A stretch of DNA of 64,000 nt from Marivita geojedonensis (lineage in GTDB: Bacteria > Pseudomonadota > Alphaproteobacteria > Rhodobacterales > Rhodobacteraceae): assembly GCF_002115805.1 (NCBI RefSeq), contig NZ_JFKC01000001.1:62001-126000 (forward strand). The letters run 5' to 3'. The position numbers and the translations under genes are program-made. This document shows positions 1-8,970 of the stretch, piece by piece (position 1 is the stretch's first letter; each line of letters begins with the position of its first letter). A model generated the notes under the pieces. It was given only the letters and a program-made list of their open reading frames with translations. It made no database searches and had not been told where the DNA came from.

Positions 1-198
1 ACCCTGACCTTCAATCCCGGTTGGGACCAGTCGGCGCAGCCACTCCAAGACTTCATGGACGTGCGCGCCATTCAGGCGGAGCTGAAATCAAAGGGGATGA
101 CCCTCGAAGTGGAAACCGACCCTTACGGCACCGGGCCTGCGCATATCGTGCTGACCGATCCGGACGGCAATCCGGTGCTGATCGACCAGCACCACTGA
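1..198 (+). CDS. VOC/glyoxalase-fold protein, C-terminal fragment
   Basis: The frame is open from the first base and ends with TGA at 196-198, so only the last 65 residues are here. The visible part ends in a pattern typical of the last strand of a vicinal-oxygen-chelate module (AHIVLTDPDGNPVLIDQH), where an acidic or aromatic metal or substrate ligand often sits. It points toward the minus-strand gene that follows and ends one base before that gene's stop. The substrate cannot be told from this fragment. The fold call is moderately sure and the function is unknown. Confidence 0.6.
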   Translation, partial: TLTFNPGWDQSAQPLQDFMDVRAIQAELKSKGMTLEVETDPYGTGPAHIVLTDPDGNPVLIDQHH

Positions 199-804
199 TC
201 ACCAGAGCCGCGGGATGGCCTTTTCCTCGTAGGTGGCGTCATAGTCTGCGCCGCCCATCGCGCCATCGGTCATGTCGGCCAGGATCTCGCCCACTGTCGG
301 CAGACCATCGGGCACAGGCGCGCCGTCCCAAAGCCCCGAGCGCATCAGCGCCTTGGCGCATTGGGTGTAAACCTCGCTCACCTCGGTGACGATCACGGTT
401 GAAGGCTGCATGTTCTTCTTTTCGAAACTGGCGCGCAGGTCGGGGTCGTCGGTGATCCACGCTTTGCCGTTCACCCGCACCGTAGTCTTGGTGCCGGGGA
501 TCATGAACAGGAAGGCGATGCGCGGGTCTTCGATGAGATCGCGCAAAGCGTCGAGCCGGTTGTTCCCGCGCCAGTCGGGGAGCAGGATCGTGCGGGGATC
601 GGCCACCCGCACCACCGGGTCCACATCCCCGCGCGGTGTGCCATGTGCGCCGCGCGTGCCGACGGTCGAGATCACGCAGAACCGCGCGGCCTCGACCCAG
701 CGGCGATAGCTGGGCGTCAGATGATCGGCGACTTTGCTGAGCGATGCCGGCACGGGCGCGTCATAGAGCGCTTCCAACTCGGCAGCGGTCTCAATGCGGC
801 GCAT
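199..804 (-). CDS. Pyridoxamine 5'-phosphate oxidase-family (split-barrel flavin) protein
   Basis: A 201-residue protein with the split-barrel FMN-binding pattern of the pyridoxamine-phosphate oxidase superfamily. A strand reads FCVISTVGTRGAHGTPRGD, followed by the phosphate-binding stretch LLPDWRGNNRLDALRDL and IAFLFMIPGTKTTVRVNG. This matches the subgroup of about 200 residues annotated only as PNPOx family (MSMEG_1061-like), not biosynthetic PdxH. It probably binds FMN or F420-like flavin and acts as a cytosolic oxidoreductase; the substrate is unknown. It is the last gene of the ftsE-ftsX-plsC set and its start lies inside the end of plsC (14-nt overlap), so it is likely co-transcribed and translationally coupled. 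Confidence 0.75.
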   Translation of the reverse strand: MRRIETAAELEALYDAPVPASLSKVADHLTPSYRRWVEAARFCVISTVGTRGAHGTPRGDVDPVVRVADPRTILLPDWRGNNRLDALRDLIEDPRIAFLFMIPGTKTTVRVNGKAWITDDPDLRASFEKKNMQPSTVIVTEVSEVYTQCAKALMRSGLWDGAPVPDGLPTVGEILADMTDGAMGGADYDATYEEKAIPRLW

Positions 805-1525
805 GGAACCCGGCTTCTTCGTTCAGGCGGTTGGATGCGGTTTCGATCCGCTCTTCCAGAAGTGAGAGGAACTGATCGCGCGGCAGGCCTGGCGGGATCG
901 GTTCGAGGAATTCGACGACGGCTGTCCCCTGTTTGCGGTAGATGCCGCGCTTGGGCCAGAACAGGCCCACATTCGCCGCCACCGGGACACAGGGCTGGTT
1001 CAGTTGTTCATAGAGCACTGCCGTGCCGACCTTGTAGGGCGCCTTCACGCCCGGAGCGATACGGGTGCCCTGCGGGTAGATGATCAGCTGTCCGGGCGTT
1101 GCCGTGCCTTTTTTCACTCCGTCGACCATCTGCTTGATCGCCACAGAGCGCTTGCCCCGATCTACGGGGATACAGCCGATGCGCAGACCGTACTGGCCGA
1201 CGATGGGCGAATACATCAGGATGCGCTTCATGATGAACTTCCCGGCGGGGACCGCCGAGAACACCATGAACACGTCAAGGAAGCTCTGGTGTTTCGACGC
1301 CACGATACATTCGTAGTCGGGTGGTGTTCCACGGATCTCGGTTTTCAACCCGATCATCCACGGTGCCGCCCAGCGCACAAAGCGGCAGACGCTCATGCAG
1401 GCGACACGAGCCCCGCGCCGCGATACCAGCGCCCACGGGAACAGCACGATGCCCACCACCGCAATCGAGACATAGACCATGATGATGTAGACGAGGGAAC
1501 GGAGCCACTGGATTGCATATGCCAT
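791..1525 (-). CDS. plsC: 1-acyl-sn-glycerol-3-phosphate acyltransferase
   Basis: Lysophosphatidate acyltransferase of 244 residues, which adds the second acyl chain to make phosphatidate at the inner membrane. It has an N-terminal hydrophobic segment (about residues 7-32), the HX4D catalytic motif in KHQSFLD, and the second acceptor-binding motif YPQGTR in place of the commoner EGTR. The ATG at 1525 is preferred because its A is the last base of the ftsX TGA (a TGATG overlap). The same frame stays open further upstream, but only across the body of ftsX. Phospholipid synthesis here is probably coupled only by transcription to the division ABC genes. Confidence 0.85.
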   Translation of the reverse strand: MAYAIQWLRSLVYIIMVYVSIAVVGIVLFPWALVSRRGARVACMSVCRFVRWAAPWMIGLKTEIRGTPPDYECIVASKHQSFLDVFMVFSAVPAGKFIMKRILMYSPIVGQYGLRIGCIPVDRGKRSVAIKQMVDGVKKGTATPGQLIIYPQGTRIAPGVKAPYKVGTAVLYEQLNQPCVPVAANVGLFWPKRGIYRKQGTAVVEFLEPIPPGLPRDQFLSLLEERIETASNRLNEEAGFHAPH

Positions 1526-2430
1526 CAGGCCAAATCCTCCAAAACGCGTCCCGCAGCGAAACGGGTTGCGAAGAATGCCACCAGCCCGGAAAGCGGCGGG
1601 ATCAGGATGACCCAGACCCAGCCCCACCCCTGGATACTGAGATCGGTGAGAAAGCCCGTCGTGTCCGATCCGGCAGGAATCAGGAACAGCGCGACGATAC
1701 CGGTGAGCGTCCCGAAGGCGGCTCCCGTCAGCGCACGCAGAGCGAAACGACGGACAAACGCGCTGGCGATATAGGTGTCCTTTGCGCCGACGAGGCGCAG
1801 CACGGCGATCACCTGCGCGTTGGCCGCAAGTGCGGCGTTGGCCGCAAGCGTCACCATTGCGCCGGTCGCGGTGGCGATGAGCAGGATCGACGCCCATCCC
1901 AAGAGCCGCAGCCGTCCGGCCGCGTCGATCAGCGGCCTCCGCCAGCGGGCATGATCGTCCAGAACGGCGGCGGGGGCTTCGGCGGCAAGGCGCAGGCGCA
2001 GGCCTGCAGCGTCATAGCCTTCGTCGGTTTCGATGATGTCGATCAACTGGGGCAGCGGCAGGTCTTCGATCGGCAGGTCGGACCCGAACCACGGGGCGAG
2101 CAAAGCGCGCTGTTCTTCGGTGCTCAGCGCACGGGCATCGATGATACCGGGCGTGGTGCGCAACACGCGCAGCGCCGCTTCGGTCTGGGTCGCAACCTCT
2201 CCGGCCGGGGCCGAGATGCGCAGGGTCGAGGATTGCGCCAGCTCCTCGCCCCAGCGGTCGGCCACGCGACCCGCGGCCAGCGAAAGCGCAAGGGCAAACA
2301 CCGCGAGAAAGGACATGGCGAAAGCGCTGAACAGAGTCAGTCGCGCGGTAAACCCGGTGGGCGGAACAACCCGGTCCGCCTTTTCATCGAATTTCAGCAT
2401 CCGGGCCGTGCTGCGCAGATCGAACATCAC
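1525..2430 (-). CDS. ftsX: Cell-division ABC transporter permease FtsX
   Basis: A 301-residue membrane protein with a cytosolic N-terminus, a first transmembrane segment at about 30-52, a large periplasmic loop, and three C-terminal transmembrane segments (about 172-194, 223-247 and 266-290). This is the FtsX/MacB-like plan. With FtsE it forms the divisome complex that activates periplasmic peptidoglycan hydrolysis. It overlaps ftsE by 4 nt (ATGA) upstream and plsC by 1 nt downstream. The sequence is diverged, as alphaproteobacterial FtsX usually is; adjacency to a clear FtsE makes the call firm. Confidence 0.85.
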   Translation of the reverse strand: MMFDLRSTARMLKFDEKADRVVPPTGFTARLTLFSAFAMSFLAVFALALSLAAGRVADRWGEELAQSSTLRISAPAGEVATQTEAALRVLRTTPGIIDARALSTEEQRALLAPWFGSDLPIEDLPLPQLIDIIETDEGYDAAGLRLRLAAEAPAAVLDDHARWRRPLIDAAGRLRLLGWASILLIATATGAMVTLAANAALAANAQVIAVLRLVGAKDTYIASAFVRRFALRALTGAAFGTLTGIVALFLIPAGSDTTGFLTDLSIQGWGWVWVILIPPLSGLVAFFATRFAAGRVLEDLA

Positions 2431-3104
2431 AGATCCGCTCCGGCCATCTGCAGGCGGCGGTTCGAGATCCGCAGCACCCGGGTCTGTACCTGCGCCTTGG
2501 CCGCGCGGATCAGACCGAGATCATGGGTCGCGACAAGGATCGTCTTTCCCATGCGGTTCAATTCGACGAGCAGGGTCAGCAGGCGCTGGGACATCTCCCA
2601 GTCGATATTGCCGGTGGGTTCGTCGGCAAGGATCACATCCGGCGACATGATCACCGCGCGGGCCAGCGCCGCGCGCTGGCGTTCACCGCCGGACAGCTCG
2701 GGCGGGAGCGCATCCGCGCGTGAGGTCAAGCCGACCCAGGCCAGCAGTTCCTTGAGGTTCGCGTCGGCACCGTCGGCATCCTGTCCGGACACGGTCAGCG
2801 GCAGAGCCACGTTCTCCGTCACCGGCAGGTGATCGAGAAACTGGCAGTCCTGATGCACCACTCCGATCTTTCGCCGCAGAAGGGCGACGTCATCCCGGCC
2901 CAGACCGCGTACATCGCGGTCGAACAGCCGGACATGCCCGGCCGTTGCCTGCAACGCGCCGTAGCAGAGTTTGAGGAACGTGGTCTTGCCCGACCCGGAT
3001 GGCCCGGTGAGGAAATGGAACGAGCCCGGAGGCACGCTCAGGCTCATGTCTGTCAGCAATTCACCACCGCCATAACTGTAGGCTACATTTTCCAACTCGA
3101 TCAC
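2427..3104 (-). CDS. ftsE: Cell-division ATP-binding protein FtsE
   Basis: ABC ATPase of 225 residues, the cytosolic motor of FtsEX. Walker A is GPSGSGKTT, the signature is LSGGERQR, and Walker B with the catalytic Glu is DVILADEPTGNID, where the NID ending is typical of FtsE/LolD-type ATPases. The switch His is in VATHD. It is the first gene of a minus-strand group ftsE-ftsX-plsC-PNPOx and is divergent from the zinc-ribbon gene at 3288, leaving about 180 bp for two promoters. Pairing with FtsX separates it from LolD and MacB. Confidence 0.9.
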   Translation of the reverse strand: MIELENVAYSYGGGELLTDMSLSVPPGSFHFLTGPSGSGKTTFLKLCYGALQATAGHVRLFDRDVRGLGRDDVALLRRKIGVVHQDCQFLDHLPVTENVALPLTVSGQDADGADANLKELLAWVGLTSRADALPPELSGGERQRAALARAVIMSPDVILADEPTGNIDWEMSQRLLTLLVELNRMGKTILVATHDLGLIRAAKAQVQTRVLRISNRRLQMAGADL

Positions 3105-3287
3105 GGCGGTCTTGCCCCTGCCCCTGGTTCGGCGTTGTTGTGCCTGAGCATCGTGCCGGTTTCAATGCGGCGGAGGCCACACAATAGGGTTTTACAAGCG
3201 GAAAGGCGCGCCTATTGTGCAGAACAAACGATGAGCAACGAAGGTTGGCCGGAAAAACACGGCCATCCGAACGGGGGCAACAGGCAT

Positions 3288-4148
3288 ATGCGGCTGACAT
3301 GTCCAAGCTGCGGGGCGCAGTACGAAGTCCCCGATGATGTCATTCCCGACGAGGGACGGGACGTTCAGTGTTCCAATTGCGGGAACACCTGGTTTCAGAT
3401 GCATGACAGCCGGAAAAGCCCGGAAGCCGAGGAAGCAGAAGCTGCGGCTCCAAAAGACGCTGTCTGGCATCCCGAGGTCGAGAGCGACATCGAAGACGGC
3501 CCATCGGTGAACCAGGGCGCGGCACCGGGAAGCAGTCCGCCCCAATCGCCCCCGAAGCGACGCGAGCTCGATCCGTCCGTCGCGGATATTCTGCGCGAAG
3601 AAGCCGAGCTTGAGGCGAAGGCCCGCGAGGCGGAAGCCGGTTCTCTTGAGGAGCAGCAGGAACTTGGCCTGCAGGAACCCGAGGACGAGGCCGCGAAACG
3701 GGCACGCCAGGCGCAGGAACGGATGCGCCGGCTGCGGGGCGAAGACCCCGAGGCCGCCGCTGCGGCGGCGGCGGCGTCTGCCGTAGCAGACCGGCCAAAA
3801 TCGCGCGGCGACATGCTGCCGGACGTGGAAGAGATCAACCAGACGCTCCGCGCTTCGAGCGAGCGACGTGAAGTCCGCTCGGTTCAGGCCGATCTTGAGG
3901 ATGAAGACGATGCACCCGGCGGGTTTGGTCGTGGTTTCATCCTCACGCTTCTGCTTTTTGCCATTGCCGCTGCCCTTTATGTTTTTGCGCCGCAGCTGGC
4001 AGAAACCGTGCCACAACTGAAAGCGCCGCTTGACACATATGTGACGCTGATCAACCAGTTGCGCATGTGGCTGGACGCTCAGGTCTCGTCGATCCTTGGC
4101 ATGATCAACGGTGCTGCGGGCGATGCTGCCGCGCCGGACGGCACCTGA
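3288..4148 (+). CDS. MJ0042-type zinc-ribbon membrane protein
   Basis: A 286-residue protein beginning with an MJ0042/zinc_ribbon_4-5 module (CPSC near residue 5 and CSNC near residue 28). A long acidic, Glu/Ala/Arg-rich and probably disordered or coiled segment follows, including an alanine run encoded by GCN repeats near 3760-3780. One transmembrane helix lies at about 218-240, with a short C-terminal tail outside. An in-frame ATG at 3231 is possible, but the ATG at 3288 lies just before the first Cys, as in the family. The gene is divergent from ftsE. Function is not known; a scaffold or regulator at the membrane is an inference from the architecture alone. Confidence 0.7.
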   Translation: MRLTCPSCGAQYEVPDDVIPDEGRDVQCSNCGNTWFQMHDSRKSPEAEEAEAAAPKDAVWHPEVESDIEDGPSVNQGAAPGSSPPQSPPKRRELDPSVADILREEAELEAKAREAEAGSLEEQQELGLQEPEDEAAKRARQAQERMRRLRGEDPEAAAAAAAASAVADRPKSRGDMLPDVEEINQTLRASSERREVRSVQADLEDEDDAPGGFGRGFILTLLLFAIAAALYVFAPQLAETVPQLKAPLDTYVTLINQLRMWLDAQVSSILGMINGAAGDAAAPDGT

Positions 4149-4306
4149 CGCAGATCAGCGCCAGTTCAGATCGTGCTCGTGGCCATGTGGACCTATTCGT
4201 GATGGGCGTCTGGCCCTAACGTGCGCCGCGCGTTCTGATCAAGATGCTTTTGCCAGAGCGCGTGCCGCATCCGGCCTATTGTGATTCTCAAACGGAGGTG
4301 ACGACC

Positions 4307-5695
4307 ATGGACGGTACATTGTCCCAAAACGATCTCAGCCACGTGGTCGAAGCCGATCGCGCCCATGTGTGGCACCACCTGATCCAGCACAAGCCCTTCG
4401 AGACGAACGATCCCCGGATCATCGTCGAAGGCAAAGGTATGCGGGTCTGGGACCAGAAGGGCAAAGAGCATCTTGATGCCGTGTCCGGCGGTGTCTGGAC
4501 GGTGAACGTGGGCTATGGCCGCGAAAGCATCGCCAAGGCGGTCTATGATCAGTTGCTGAAGCTGAACTATTTTGCGGGTTCCGCAGGATCGATCCCCGGT
4601 GCGCTTTTCTCGGAAAAGCTGATCTCCAAGATGCCGGGCATGACCCGCGTCTACTATACGAACTCCGGCTCCGAGGCGAACGAGAAGGCGTTCAAGATGG
4701 TCCGCCAGATCGCGCACAAGCGCTACGGCGGCCAGAAACACAAGATCCTCTACCGTGACCGCGATTACCACGGCACCACCATCGGCTGTCTGTCGGCAGG
4801 CGGTCAGGACGAGCGCAACGCGCAGTACGGGCCGTTCACGCCCGGTTTCGTGCGCGTGCCGCATTGCCTTGAATACCGCGCCGCCGATCAGGGCGCCCCG
4901 ACCGAGAATTACGGCGAATGGGCCGCGGACCAGATCGAACAGGTGATCCTGCGCGAAGGCCCGGACACCGTTGGCGCTCTGTGCCTCGAGCCGGTCACGG
5001 CTGGTGGCGGCGTCATCACCCCGCCGCAGGGTTACTGGGACCGCGTTCAGGAGATCTGCCGCAAGTACGATATTCTGCTGCACATCGACGAAGTGGTCTG
5101 TGGCGTGGGTCGCACCGGGAAATGGTTCGGCTACCAGCAGTATGGCGTGCAGCCGGACATGGTGACGATGGCCAAGGGTGTTGCCTCGGGCTATGCCGCG
5201 ATTGCCTGCCTTGTGACGACCGAGGACGTGTTCTCGATGTTCAAGGACAATGCCGACGATCCGCTGAACTACTTCCGCGATATTTCCACCTTTGGCGGCT
5301 GCACCGCAGGTCCGGCAGCGGCGCTGGAGAACATGCGGATCATCGAGGACGAAGGCCTGCTGGATAACACCACGGCTATGGGTGAATACATGCTCGACCA
5401 GTTGCATGCACTGGCCGACAAGCACGCCGTCATCGGCAACGTCCGGGGCAAGGGCCTGTTCCTTGGTGCCGAACTGGTCGAAGACCGCGAAACCCGCGCG
5501 CCGATGGCGGAAAAGCGGGTGCAGAAGGTGGTTGCGGACTGCATGGGCCAGGGCGTCATCATCGGTGCGACCAACCGCTCTCTGCCTGGCATGAACAACA
5601 CGCTGTGTTTCAGCCCGGCGCTGATCGCCACCAAGGACGACATCAACCAGATCATCGCATCGGTTGACGAGGCACTTGGACGCGAATTTGGGTGA
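4307..5695 (+). CDS. tpa: Class III aminotransferase, probable taurine--pyruvate aminotransferase
   Basis: PLP-dependent class III aminotransferase of 462 residues. Visible features are the substrate-loop TNSGSEANEKAFKMVRQ, the cofactor Asp motif HIDEVVCGVGRTG, and the Schiff-base lysine K290 in TMAKGVASGY. Overall wording (VWHHLIQHK near the start) resembles taurine:pyruvate aminotransferase, which makes sulfoacetaldehyde and alanine. The usual partners (xsc, tauABC, tauR) are absent here, so another omega-amino donor is possible. The start is set by the strong RBS GGAGG at 4294-4298 before ATG 4307; the frame stays open upstream without an RBS. It shares a GTGA overlap with the next gene, indicating coupling. 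Confidence 0.65.
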   Translation: MDGTLSQNDLSHVVEADRAHVWHHLIQHKPFETNDPRIIVEGKGMRVWDQKGKEHLDAVSGGVWTVNVGYGRESIAKAVYDQLLKLNYFAGSAGSIPGALFSEKLISKMPGMTRVYYTNSGSEANEKAFKMVRQIAHKRYGGQKHKILYRDRDYHGTTIGCLSAGGQDERNAQYGPFTPGFVRVPHCLEYRAADQGAPTENYGEWAADQIEQVILREGPDTVGALCLEPVTAGGGVITPPQGYWDRVQEICRKYDILLHIDEVVCGVGRTGKWFGYQQYGVQPDMVTMAKGVASGYAAIACLVTTEDVFSMFKDNADDPLNYFRDISTFGGCTAGPAAALENMRIIEDEGLLDNTTAMGEYMLDQLHALADKHAVIGNVRGKGLFLGAELVEDRETRAPMAEKRVQKVVADCMGQGVIIGATNRSLPGMNNTLCFSPALIATKDDINQIIASVDEALGREFG

Positions 5696-6402
5696 CTGAT
5701 CCTTTGATCACGGGCCAGCGCATGAATGCGCTGGGCCAACCCATCGGCTTACCTCTTGCCGACACATCGCCCCGCCCGGTGCCGCCGCGTACCGATATGG
5801 TGGGGCGATATTGTTCCGTGGTGCCGCTGTCACCGGATCACGCAGACGATCTTTACACCGCCTTCCGCGCGGATGAAGAAGATCGCATCTGGACCTACCT
5901 GCCCAATGGCCCTTACCACGATCCGGCTGAATTTCGGGCATGGGTGGATGCCGCGATTGCGCAGGATGATCCACTCATGCACGCAATTGTTGTCGATGGC
6001 CGCGCGGTGGGTCACGCCAGTTACCTGCGGATAAATCCGACAAGCGCCAGCATCGAGGTGGGATTCATCAACCTGTCCCCCGCCCTGCAAAAGACCCGTG
6101 CCGCGACTGAATTTCAGTTTCTGATGATGCAGCACGCCTTCGATGAGCTGGGCTATCGCCGTTACGAATGGAAATGCGATGCGCTGAACGCACCGTCTCG
6201 CAGGGCGGCGGAACGGCTGGGGTTTACCTATGAAGGTACGTTCCGGCAGGCGACCCATTACAAGGGCCGCAATCGCGACACCGCATGGTTTTCGATTCTC
6301 GACAAAGAGTGGCCAAAGCTGAGGTCGCGCTTTGAAAGCTGGCTCTCGGAAGACAATTTTGACACGGTCGGAGTGCAGATTCGCCCGTTGCAAGCACCGT
6401 GA
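5692..6402 (+). CDS. GNAT-family N-acetyltransferase (RimJ/RimL type)
   Basis: A 236-residue protein of the RimJ/RimL-like GNAT subgroup. It has an N-terminal region of about 40 residues, then the acetyltransferase core with VGHASYLRI, the pattern SIEVGFINLSPALQKTRAATE where acetyl-CoA binds, and the C-terminal WKCDALNAPSRRAAERLGF typical of the group. The start is GTG 5692, overlapping the aminotransferase stop by 4 nt, so it is translationally coupled to it. The likely role is acetylation of an amino group on a small molecule or protein. The coupling hints at a substrate related to the aminotransferase pathway, but this is inference. Confidence 0.75.
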   Translation: MTDPLITGQRMNALGQPIGLPLADTSPRPVPPRTDMVGRYCSVVPLSPDHADDLYTAFRADEEDRIWTYLPNGPYHDPAEFRAWVDAAIAQDDPLMHAIVVDGRAVGHASYLRINPTSASIEVGFINLSPALQKTRAATEFQFLMMQHAFDELGYRRYEWKCDALNAPSRRAAERLGFTYEGTFRQATHYKGRNRDTAWFSILDKEWPKLRSRFESWLSEDNFDTVGVQIRPLQAP

Positions 6403-6475
6403 AAATGGGTGCAATAGCCTGAGACAATTCAAAAATCCTGTCTGACTACGCAAATTTGCATCGCTTGCCCCATAA

Positions 6476-6491
6476 TTTTACGCGCGTAAAA
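6476..6491. promoter_or_regulatory. Perfect 16-bp palindrome upstream of glgP
   Basis: TTTTACGCGCGTAAAA is a perfect inverted repeat in the AT-rich 180-bp gap before the glycogen operon, about 95-110 bp ahead of the glgP start. It has no T-run after it and its arms are AT-rich, so it looks more like an operator than a terminator. The binding protein is unknown. Confidence 0.45.
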
Positions 6492-6542
6492 AAATTAGCT
6501 ATCAGTGGAAAATTGAATTACATTAAGTATACGGAGCCATGT

Positions 6543-6550
6543 TAGCGCTA
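6543..6550. promoter_or_regulatory. Short LacI-type palindrome (TAGCGCTA) near glgP
   Basis: TAGCGCTA, in the context GTTAGCGCTACC, has the central-CG palindromic form used by many LacI-family sugar regulators. It lies about 35 bp ahead of the glgP start, where a repressor could block initiation. Its short length makes chance possible. Confidence 0.35.
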
Positions 6551-6585
6551 CCGCAATCTATGACCCGACCTTGGAACGCATCCGG

Positions 6586-8970
6586 ATGACCATGAAAACC
6601 GACATTCTGAACCGCCTGAAATACTCGCTGGGCAAGGACGCCGAGAATGCGTCAACCTATGACTGGCGCATTGCGCTGTCGCTCGTCCTGCGGGACCAGA
6701 TGGTGGAGACATGGTTCCGCTCGACCAAGGAAACTTACGCGGCCTCTCCAAAGCGGGTTTACTACCTGTCGATGGAGTTTCTTATCGGGCGGTTGATCGA
6801 GGACATGATCTCGAACCTGCGGATGGAGGAAAAGGTCAAAGCGACGCTGGTCGAGCTGGGTCAGGATTACGACACCATCGTGCATGACGAACCCGACGCC
6901 GCGCTGGGCAATGGCGGGCTGGGCCGTCTGGCCGCCTGTTTCATGGATTCGCTTGCAACCCTGGGCATCCCGGCCTTCGGCTATGGTATCCGCTATGAGC
7001 ACGGGTTGTTCGAGCAGAGCTTTGCCCAGGGCCAGCAGGTCGAAAAACCCGAGACCTGGCTGACCCAGCGTCATGCCTGGGAATTCGAGCGGCCGGAGTC
7101 GCAGTACCGCATCGGCTTTGGCGGGCATGTCGATCATCACGAGGGCAAAGCCTATTGGCACCCCGGCGAGGTGGTGATGGCAACGGCCTATGACACGCCC
7201 GTGGTCGGGTGGAATGGCGACTGGGGCAACACGCTGCGCCTCTGGTCCGCGCAGCCTGCCAAGGAGTTCGATCTCGAAAGCTTCAACCGGGGCGATTACC
7301 TTGCTGCCGGTCGGTCCGAGGCGCTGGCGCGCACGATCAGCCGGGTTCTCTATCCGGACGATACCACCGAAAGCGGCAAGGAACTGCGCCTGAAGCAGGA
7401 GTATTTCTTCACCGCCGCGTCGATCATGGACCTCCTCCGTCGCTATCTGAAAGACCACGACGATATCCGCGCCCTGCCCGATTACGTTGCGATCCAGTTG
7501 AACGACACGCACCCGGCCATCGCAGGACCGGAACTGGTGCGCATTCTGGTGGATGAGCACGACATTCCGATGGACGAGGCGATTCCGCTGGCGCGCAAAT
7601 GTCTTGCCTACACCAACCACACGCTTCTGCCGGAAGCGCTGGAGCGGTGGAGCGAGCATCTGATGGGGCGCATCCTGCCGCGCCATCTGGAAATCATCCG
7701 CGCCATCGAACACGCGCATCAGACTGAATTCCCCGGCAGCCCGCGTATTCTGGAAAATGGCGATGTGCGCATGGGGGAACTGGCCTTCATCATGGCGCAC
7801 AAGGTCAATGGCGTCTCGGCGCTGCACACCGATCTGGTCAAGGAAACGGTCTTTGCCGATCTGCACCGCATTCACCCGACGCGGATCATCAACCAGACCA
7901 ACGGCATCACGCCGCGCCGCTGGCTCTATGGCTGCAACCCGTCGCTGCGCCACCTGATCACCGACACGATTGGCGAAGGCTGGGTGACAGATCTGGAACA
8001 ATTGACCGCTCTCAAATCCAAGCGCGACGATGCGGCCTTCATCGAGGCGTTCACCGCGTCAAAGCGCGAGAACAAGGCGAACCTGTCCAACTGGACCCTA
8101 CAGACAATGGGCGTCAGCCTTGACCCGGACGCGATGTTCGACGTGCAGATCAAGCGCATCCACGAATATAAACGCCAGTTGATGAACCTTTTGGAGACTG
8201 TCGCGTTATGGAACGATATGCGCGACAACCCGAACGCAGACTGGACCCCGCGAGTAAAGATTTTCGGCGGCAAGGCAGCGCCGGGATATTTCGTGGCCAA
8301 GGACATCATTCGCCTGATCAATGATGTGGCAGCGGTTATCAATGCCGACGAGGTCACGGGCGACAAGCTCAAGATCGTCTATCCCCCGAACTACAACGTG
8401 ACGATGGCCGAACGGCTGATCCCGGCGGCGGACCTGTCGGAACAGATCTCGACGGCAGGCAAAGAGGCGTCGGGCACCGGCAACATGAAGTTTGCCCTCA
8501 ACGGTGCGCTGACCATCGGCACGCTGGACGGTGCAAACGTCGAAATCCGCGAACATGTCGGCTCAGAGAACTTCTTCCTGTTCGGCCTGACCGCACAAGA
8601 GGTGATGGAGCGTCGCACCCATCACGGCTACGCGCGTGCTGCCATCGAGGCCAGCCCGCGGCTGCAACGGGTGCTTGGTCAGATCGCCGAGGGGCGTTTT
8701 GCACCGCATGACCCAAGCCGCTATCATGGGCTTGTAGGGATGCTCTATGACCATGACTATTTCCTCGTGACCTGCGACTTCGACAGCTATTTCGACACGC
8801 AGCGCCGCGCCGACACCGCCTATCGCAACCCGGCGAACTGGGCCGCGATGGCGCTGGTCAACACCGCCAGCATGGGCTGGTTCTCGTCCGACCGCACGAT
8901 CAAGGGCTATGCCCGCGACATCTGGGGCGCGGAGAGCGTGACCAAAGCCAAGCTTGGGAAGACGGCATGA
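6586..8970 (+). CDS. glgP: Glycogen/starch alpha-glucan phosphorylase
   Basis: A GT35 phosphorylase of 794 residues, which releases glucose-1-phosphate from glycogen chain ends in the cytosol. The PLP-lysine motif [20 protein letters not shown] is complete, with K635 as the cofactor lysine. Other family landmarks are the [17 protein letters not shown] glycine-rich loop, [15 protein letters not shown], and the KRIHEYKRQ substrate-phosphate site. ATG 6586 is chosen; ATG 6592 and an in-frame TTG at 6571 are alternatives. It is the first gene of the seven-gene glycogen operon and overlaps glgB by 4 nt. Its glucose-1-P product is interconverted by the pgm at the other end of the operon. Confidence 0.95.
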   Translation: MTMKTDILNRLKYSLGKDAENASTYDWRIALSLVLRDQMVETWFRSTKETYAASPKRVYYLSMEFLIGRLIEDMISNLRMEEKVKATLVELGQDYDTIVHDEPDAALGNGGLGRLAACFMDSLATLGIPAFGYGIRYEHGLFEQSFAQGQQVEKPETWLTQRHAWEFERPESQYRIGFGGHVDHHEGKAYWHPGEVVMATAYDTPVVGWNGDWGNTLRLWSAQPAKEFDLESFNRGDYLAAGRSEALARTISRVLYPDDTTESGKELRLKQEYFFTAASIMDLLRRYLKDHDDIRALPDYVAIQLNDTHPAIAGPELVRILVDEHDIPMDEAIPLARKCLAYTNHTLLPEALERWSEHLMGRILPRHLEIIRAIEHAHQTEFPGSPRILENGDVRMGELAFIMAHKVNGVSALHTDLVKETVFADLHRIHPTRIINQTNGITPRRWLYGCNPSLRHLITDTIGEGWVTDLEQLTALKSKRDDAAFIEAFTASKRENKANLSNWTLQTMGVSLDPDAMFDVQIKRIHEYKRQLMNLLETVALWNDMRDNPNADWTPRVKIFGGKAAPGYFVAKDIIRLINDVAAVINADEVTGDKLKIVYPPNYNVTMAERLIPAADLSEQISTAGKEASGTGNMKFALNGALTIGTLDGANVEIREHVGSENFFLFGLTAQEVMERRTHHGYARAAIEASPRLQRVLGQIAEGRFAPHDPSRYHGLVGMLYDHDYFLVTCDFDSYFDTQRRADTAYRNPANWAAMALVNTASMGWFSSDRTIKGYARDIWGAESVTKAKLGKTA

